Part shown: positions 6,736-10,005 of the stretch, in pieces | How the letters are laid out: the number at the start of each line of letters is the position of its first letter | Position numbering within the stretch: the stretch's first letter is position 1 | Source of the DNA: Elusimicrobiota bacterium | GTDB taxonomy: Bacteria; Elusimicrobiota; Endomicrobiia; Endomicrobiales; Endomicrobiaceae | DNA: 10,005 bases | NCBI GenBank assembly: GCA_031282945.1 | Contig: JAITCX010000222.1 | Span: 1 to 10,005, forward strand | Direction of reading: 5' to 3' | The notes under the pieces: generated by a model | Told to the model about the DNA's origin: nothing | The model's input: the letters and a program-made list of their open reading frames with translations, nothing else | The model's database searches: none | Position numbers and translations under genes: made by a program

Positions 6736-8151
6736 TTATTTTCCCAACACTTTTTTAACTTTATCCGTGATAATCTCAACATTGGTTCCAATGATAACTT
6801 GAGCAATTCCGTTTTTATTTATCACGCCTCTTGCGCCAAGCTTTTTAATTTTGGTTTCATCTACTTTGGCGCTGTCTTTAACTTCAAAGCGCATTCTGGT
6901 AGCGCAATTGCCAATTGAAATTATATTGTCCTTGCCTCCCATTGCAATCACATATTGCGCCGCAGTATATAAATCATCCGAGGGCTGATACGCAACCGCA
7001 TCAATGAGAGCGGGTTTTTCTTTTTCAGTTGTATCTATCACATCGTCATCCTCACGGCCGGGAGTTTTAATGTCCCAAAATCTTATGGCGAAAGTAAATA
7101 GGAAAAAGTAAACAAAGAAATACGCCACGCCGACCGGTATTAAACGGATTGGATTTTGCGCAAGCCCGAAACTAATAATATAATCGAATAAACCAGCGCT
7201 AAATGTAAACCCAAGCCGGACGTCCAATAAATTCATCACAACCATTGCAATGCCCGTTAAAACCGCATGCACAACATAAAGCGGAAACGCCAAAAACATA
7301 AAGCTAAATTCCAAAGGTTCCGTTATGCCTGTTAAAAATGCAGTCAGTCCTGAGGACAGCATGATACCCATAACTACCATTCTCTTGCGGGGCTCGGCGG
7401 TATAAACCATGGCAAGAGCCGCGCCCAAAAGCCCAAACATCATTATCGGGAAAAAGCCCGTCATAAAAGATCCCGCAGTCGGGTCGCCTGCAAAAAAGCG
7501 CCACAAATCTCCATTGACTGTGCCGGCCGCATTTGTGAAAGTTCCAAATTGAAACCAAACAAGCGAATTTAAAATGTGATGCAGTCCAAGCGGAATTAAA
7601 AGCCTGTTTAAAAAACCGTAGCTGAAAAGTCCAATATTGCCCGAACCAATAATCCACTGCCCGCCCGCCTGAATTATCCTGTCCACGGGTCCCCAAAATA
7701 AACTGAAAACATATGCTAAAACTATGGCGGCAAGTCCTGTAATTATAGGAACAAATCTGCGGCCGCCGAAAAATGCAAGATAAGACGGAAGTTCAATCGC
7801 TTTAAATTTATTATAAAGTAAACCCGCCGTAACGCCCATCAAAATTCCAGACAATACCCCCATATTTACATTTGGCAGTAAATCTTTTAATGCAGATAAA
7901 AATATGGCATGGCCGACAAAACCTGCAAGAGCGGCGGCGCCGTGATTGTCGTCTGAAAAGCCAATGGCTACGCCAATGGCAAAAATTACCGGCAAATTGT
8001 TGAAAACAGCGGCGCCTGCTGTGGCGATAAAAGCAATGTTTAAAACATCCGGCTGGCCGATACGCATTAAAATTCCAGCAATCGGCAAAACAGCAATCGG
8101 CAGCATCAAAGATTTTCCCAACTTAATAAAAAACTTTTGAACAGATCCCAT
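6736..8151 (-). CDS. nagE: PTS EIICB component for N-acetylglucosamine or glucosamine
   Basis: An inner-membrane sugar permease that phosphorylates its substrate on entry. The 471 residues contain an EIIC domain (about 1-360) with many hydrophobic segments, for example SLMLPIAVLPIAGILMRIG (14-32), LGLHHILN (188-195) and GITEPLEF (275-282), which carry the conserved sugar-site His and Glu. A charged linker (about 361-390) precedes the EIIB domain (about 393-471), with phospho-Cys416 in NCATRMRFEV. There is no EIIA domain, unlike full-length E. coli NagE (EIICBA, about 650 residues), so phosphate must come from a separate EIIA. The ATG at 8151 has AAAGGAG with 6-nt spacing. It is first in a nagE-nagB operon. 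With nagB but no nagA nearby, glucosamine (as in B. subtilis GamP) is a real alternative substrate to GlcNAc; glucose is less likely given nagB. Family certain, substrate inferred. Confidence 0.93.
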   Translation of the reverse strand: MGSVQKFFIKLGKSLMLPIAVLPIAGILMRIGQPDVLNIAFIATAGAAVFNNLPVIFAIGVAIGFSDDNHGAAALAGFVGHAIFLSALKDLLPNVNMGVLSGILMGVTAGLLYNKFKAIELPSYLAFFGGRRFVPIITGLAAIVLAYVFSLFWGPVDRIIQAGGQWIIGSGNIGLFSYGFLNRLLIPLGLHHILNSLVWFQFGTFTNAAGTVNGDLWRFFAGDPTAGSFMTGFFPIMMFGLLGAALAMVYTAEPRKRMVVMGIMLSSGLTAFLTGITEPLEFSFMFLAFPLYVVHAVLTGIAMVVMNLLDVRLGFTFSAGLFDYIISFGLAQNPIRLIPVGVAYFFVYFFLFTFAIRFWDIKTPGREDDDVIDTTEKEKPALIDAVAYQPSDDLYTAAQYVIAMGGKDNIISIGNCATRMRFEVKDSAKVDETKIKKLGARGVINKNGIAQVIIGTNVEIITDKVKKVLGK

Positions 8152-8184
8152 GGCATTCTCCTTTAATCAATAGTTAACCCTAAA

Positions 8185-8194
8185 TCGCATGCGA
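8185..8194. repeat. 10-bp palindrome in the nagE leader
   Basis: TCGCATGCGA, a perfect palindrome, lies between the candidate nagE -10 box and the nagE start. Its position downstream of the likely transcription start would suit a repressor site. No known operator consensus is matched by eye. Confidence 0.3.
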
Positions 8195-8203
8195 ATATTT
8201 TGG

Positions 8204-8262
8204 ATTTGCAACAATATTATACAAATTTTCGTTTTTTACAAACTTGCGCCCGCATTGCAAAT
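8204..8262. repeat. Inverted repeat ATTTGCAA / TTGCAAAT between nagE and the transglycosylase gene
   Basis: ATTTGCAA at 8204-8211 and its exact reverse complement TTGCAAAT at 8255-8262, 51 bp apart centre to centre. One arm lies at the inferred nagE start of transcription; the other lies just upstream of the -35 of the divergent promoter. An 8-mer pair in an AT-rich spacer of this size can occur by chance. Confidence 0.25.
8216..8242 (-). promoter_or_regulatory. Candidate nagEB promoter
   Basis: Minus-strand TATAAT (8221-8216) is a perfect -10 element. The best -35-like hexamer is TTTGTA (8242-8237) with a short 15-nt spacer, so promoter strength may depend on an activator. The inferred transcription start near 8209 gives a leader of roughly 58 nt. 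Confidence 0.5.
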
Positions 8263-8265
8263 TCT

Positions 8266-8294
8266 TTTACACTAAAAATAAAATAACATATACT
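8266..8294 (+). promoter_or_regulatory. Promoter for the MltD-like transglycosylase gene
   Basis: TTTACA (8266-8271, five of six to the -35 consensus), a 17-nt spacer, and TATACT (8289-8294, five of six to the -10 consensus). This is a good sigma-70-type promoter. Transcription would begin near 8301, giving a leader of about 44 nt that ends in AAGGGG before the ATG at 8345. Confidence 0.65.
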
Positions 8295-8344
8295 ATTAAA
8301 ATACCATTAAAAGGCCTTAGCCATAAATTTAAAGGGGAATAGCA

Positions 8345-10005
8345 ATGAATTTATCAAAAAGTTGTATGTTTTTAGCGGCAATACTTTTTATCTGCCTTAC
8401 AAATATTTCTTATGGAGCTTCCGCAAATCCTGCCCCACAGCCCAATGCTTCCAATCCACAGACAATAACCGATAATTTTGAAAATGCCAATGAGCAAATA
8501 GACCCGCCCCCCATAAATGCCGCCGCTGAAATACCGGCGGATGTAATTGTGGACACGCCGCATCCCGTGGGAAATGTCAATCAAACCACCGCTACGGCAG
8601 TCACCCAGCCGACTCCGGCGCCTGCGCAAAACGTTAATACGCAAGCCGCAAACCAAAATGATATAACCGCTGTTTTTGGGACAAACGCTAAAACCGATCT
8701 CCCAAAAATCGGGCGCCGCTCAAAAGGCGATCCTTTTGATCCGATGGCGGATTTATCTAATGCAAAAGGCGGATTTGTAGGAGCGGCCGCTGAGGCGGCA
8801 TTGAAAGCTAAAAACGATAAAGGCGCAAAAAAACAAATTAAAGAAATTCATGAAACTTATAATAAAATGTTGGAAGCTTTTGCCAACAATGATCAGAAAA
8901 ATTCAAAGAAGTTTTACAAAAAACTCATGCGCCAGTTTTCAGATGCAAACATTGAGTCGGGTTTGCTATATTTTTTATTTGACGATTTTGAAGAAATTTT
9001 AGCTAAGCTAGACGATTTGTATGCAGTGGATGCGGCAAGCTCTCCTGTTGTCAACTTGCAGAAAACAATTCCTTTGACAATGGAAGATCAGGCGCTTGTT
9101 GAAAAATATATCACGGCTTTCAGCCAGCCGGCCGCGCGCCAAAGAATCACGCAAGCGCTGCAGAGAGCGGAGCTTTATAAAAACATTGTTGAGCCGACGC
9201 TTGCGGATTTTAATTTGCCGCCAGAGTTAAAATATTTGCCGGTAATAGAAAGTCTTTATATTCCGACAGCGCTCTCAAAGGCTGGGGCATTGGGGCTTTG
9301 GCAGATTATGCCTTCAAGGGCGCGGGCTTTGGGTTTGCAGGTAAACTATTGGATAGACGAGCGGCTTGATCCGCAAAAATCCACTGAGGCGGCGGCGCTC
9401 TATTTAAAGCAGCTTTTTTTAATGTTAGGCGATTGGCATTTAGCTTTAGCAGCTTACAACAGAGGAGAATACGGTTTAGTAAGAGATATGAAATCTTCTA
9501 ACGCTTCAACGATAACCGAAATGGTACAGAGAAACGCTATTCCCAAAGAGACTCAAAATTATATTCCGCAATTTATAGCTATTGCAACTATAGCCAGAAA
9601 CCCTGAAAAATACGGATTTAAAATTGACAAAAATATAGCGCCTTTGCGATATGATGTTGTGAAAATAAATAAGGTGATGGATTTAAAAATTGCGGCGCAG
9701 GCAAGCGGGACGACTCTTGAGGAAATTAAAAGATTAAACCCTGCATTAAAGGCATGGTGTACGCCGCAAGGGTATCCAGATTTTGAATTGAAAATTCCGT
9801 ATGGTTCCACAAAAATTTTTCTTGAAAACATTGCAAAGATAAAAGATTTAAATCCCACGCCGCCGCCTCCGCCGGCGCCTGCGGTTATAAAATATAAAGT
9901 GGTCAAAAACGACAATTTAAGTACAATTGCAAAGACTTATAAGACGAGCGTAAACGAAATTTTAAAGAGTAATCCAAATCTAAAAGCGGCAAAATATTTG
10001 CAGCC
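8345..10005 (+). CDS. MltD-like membrane-bound lytic transglycosylase with LysM repeats, 3' end outside window
   Basis: Lytic transglycosylases cleave the MurNAc-GlcNAc bond of peptidoglycan with formation of 1,6-anhydro ends. 553 codons are visible and the frame runs off the right edge. A signal peptide (MNLSKS plus hydrophobic 8-18, cleavage near 24-27) is followed by a low-complexity A/N/P/Q/T-rich stretch (about 25-110) and a mainly helical charged region (about 145-290). The SLT domain follows: ELKYLPVIESLY with catalytic Glu302, SKAGALGLWQIMP (311-323), and LALAAYNRGEYGL (about 366-378). A diverged LysM-like segment spans about 436-487 (KIAAQASGTTLEEIKRLNP), then a proline-rich linker, then a canonical LysM beginning at about 517 (YKVVKNDNLSTIAKTYKTS), which is cut by the edge. 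The ATG at 8345 has AGGGG with about 8-nt spacing. It is divergent from nagE. The long N-terminal part before SLT is larger than in E. coli MltD. No clear lipobox is seen. Confidence 0.92.
   Translation, partial: MNLSKSCMFLAAILFICLTNISYGASANPAPQPNASNPQTITDNFENANEQIDPPPINAAAEIPADVIVDTPHPVGNVNQTTATAVTQPTPAPAQNVNTQAANQNDITAVFGTNAKTDLPKIGRRSKGDPFDPMADLSNAKGGFVGAAAEAALKAKNDKGAKKQIKEIHETYNKMLEAFANNDQKNSKKFYKKLMRQFSDANIESGLLYFLFDDFEEILAKLDDLYAVDAASSPVVNLQKTIPLTMEDQALVEKYITAFSQPAARQRITQALQRAELYKNIVEPTLADFNLPPELKYLPVIESLYIPTALSKAGALGLWQIMPSRARALGLQVNYWIDERLDPQKSTEAAALYLKQLFLMLGDWHLALAAYNRGEYGLVRDMKSSNASTITEMVQRNAIPKETQNYIPQFIAIATIARNPEKYGFKIDKNIAPLRYDVVKINKVMDLKIAAQASGTTLEEIKRLNPALKAWCTPQGYPDFELKIPYGSTKIFLENIAKIKDLNPTPPPPPAPAVIKYKVVKNDNLSTIAKTYKTSVNEILKSNPNLKAAKYLQ

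Noticed and set aside
7304..7696. 130-codon frame within nagE on the same strand
   Set aside because: Alternative frame of the EIIC domain, rich in Trp, Arg, Gly and Phe as expected from a shifted frame.
8372..8656. Minus-strand frame opposite the transglycosylase N-terminus
   Set aside because: Gly/Arg/Ile-rich antisense reading of the low-complexity region; the plus-strand gene has a promoter, ribosome site, signal peptide and domains.
9559..9915. Minus-strand frame opposite the transglycosylase C-terminal part
   Set aside because: Antisense to a LysM-bearing coding region; the glycine run comes from the reverse of the proline-rich linker.
1..10005. Phage, transposon, toxin-antitoxin, CRISPR or defence system
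   Set aside because: No transposase, integrase, nuclease or repeat array is seen, and every sizeable gene belongs to a recognised family or is an evident surface protein.

Overview
The window is 10 kb of AT-rich, densely packed bacterial chromosome. It carries no rRNA, tRNA, mobile element or CRISPR array that I can see. The genes point to a diderm (Gram-negative-type) bacterium: an arabinose-5-phosphate isomerase of the Kdo/LPS pathway, a probable outer-membrane beta-barrel of autotransporter type, and a periplasmic MltD-like lytic transglycosylase. I cannot fix the phylum. A low-GC non-proteobacterial diderm such as Elusimicrobiota would fit, but this is only an impression from composition and gene style.

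Layout: everything from 1 to about 8151 is on the minus strand and the rest is on the plus strand. In transcription order the minus-strand genes are nagE (PTS EIICB for N-acetylglucosamine or glucosamine) and nagB (glucosamine-6-phosphate deaminase), closed by a strong GC-rich palindrome; then hisI; then, after an AT-rich gap, an autotransporter-type barrel protein, a divergent trpF homologue, kpsF/kdsD, accD and folC. FolC runs off the left edge, starts at TTG and overlaps the end of accD. The plus-strand gene at the right is an MltD-like transglycosylase with LysM repeats, cut by the right edge. It is transcribed divergently from nagE, and a near-consensus promoter sits in the 193-bp spacer.

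How it hangs together: nagE and nagB import and catabolise amino sugar, while the neighbouring transglycosylase cleaves the GlcNAc/MurNAc backbone of peptidoglycan. A shared control region for wall turnover and amino-sugar use is therefore plausible but unproven. The trpF - kpsF - accD - folC run resembles the trpF-accD-folC order known from several bacteria, here with kpsF inserted. AccD (fatty-acid synthesis), FolC (folate) and KpsF (Kdo) are housekeeping functions.

The most unusual item is the trpF homologue. It keeps the family's overall pattern but has lost the expected catalytic Cys, Asp and glycine-rich phosphate-binding residues, and it carries a roughly 40-residue polar insertion. 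I found no convincing new multi-gene system; most of the window is ordinary core metabolism.
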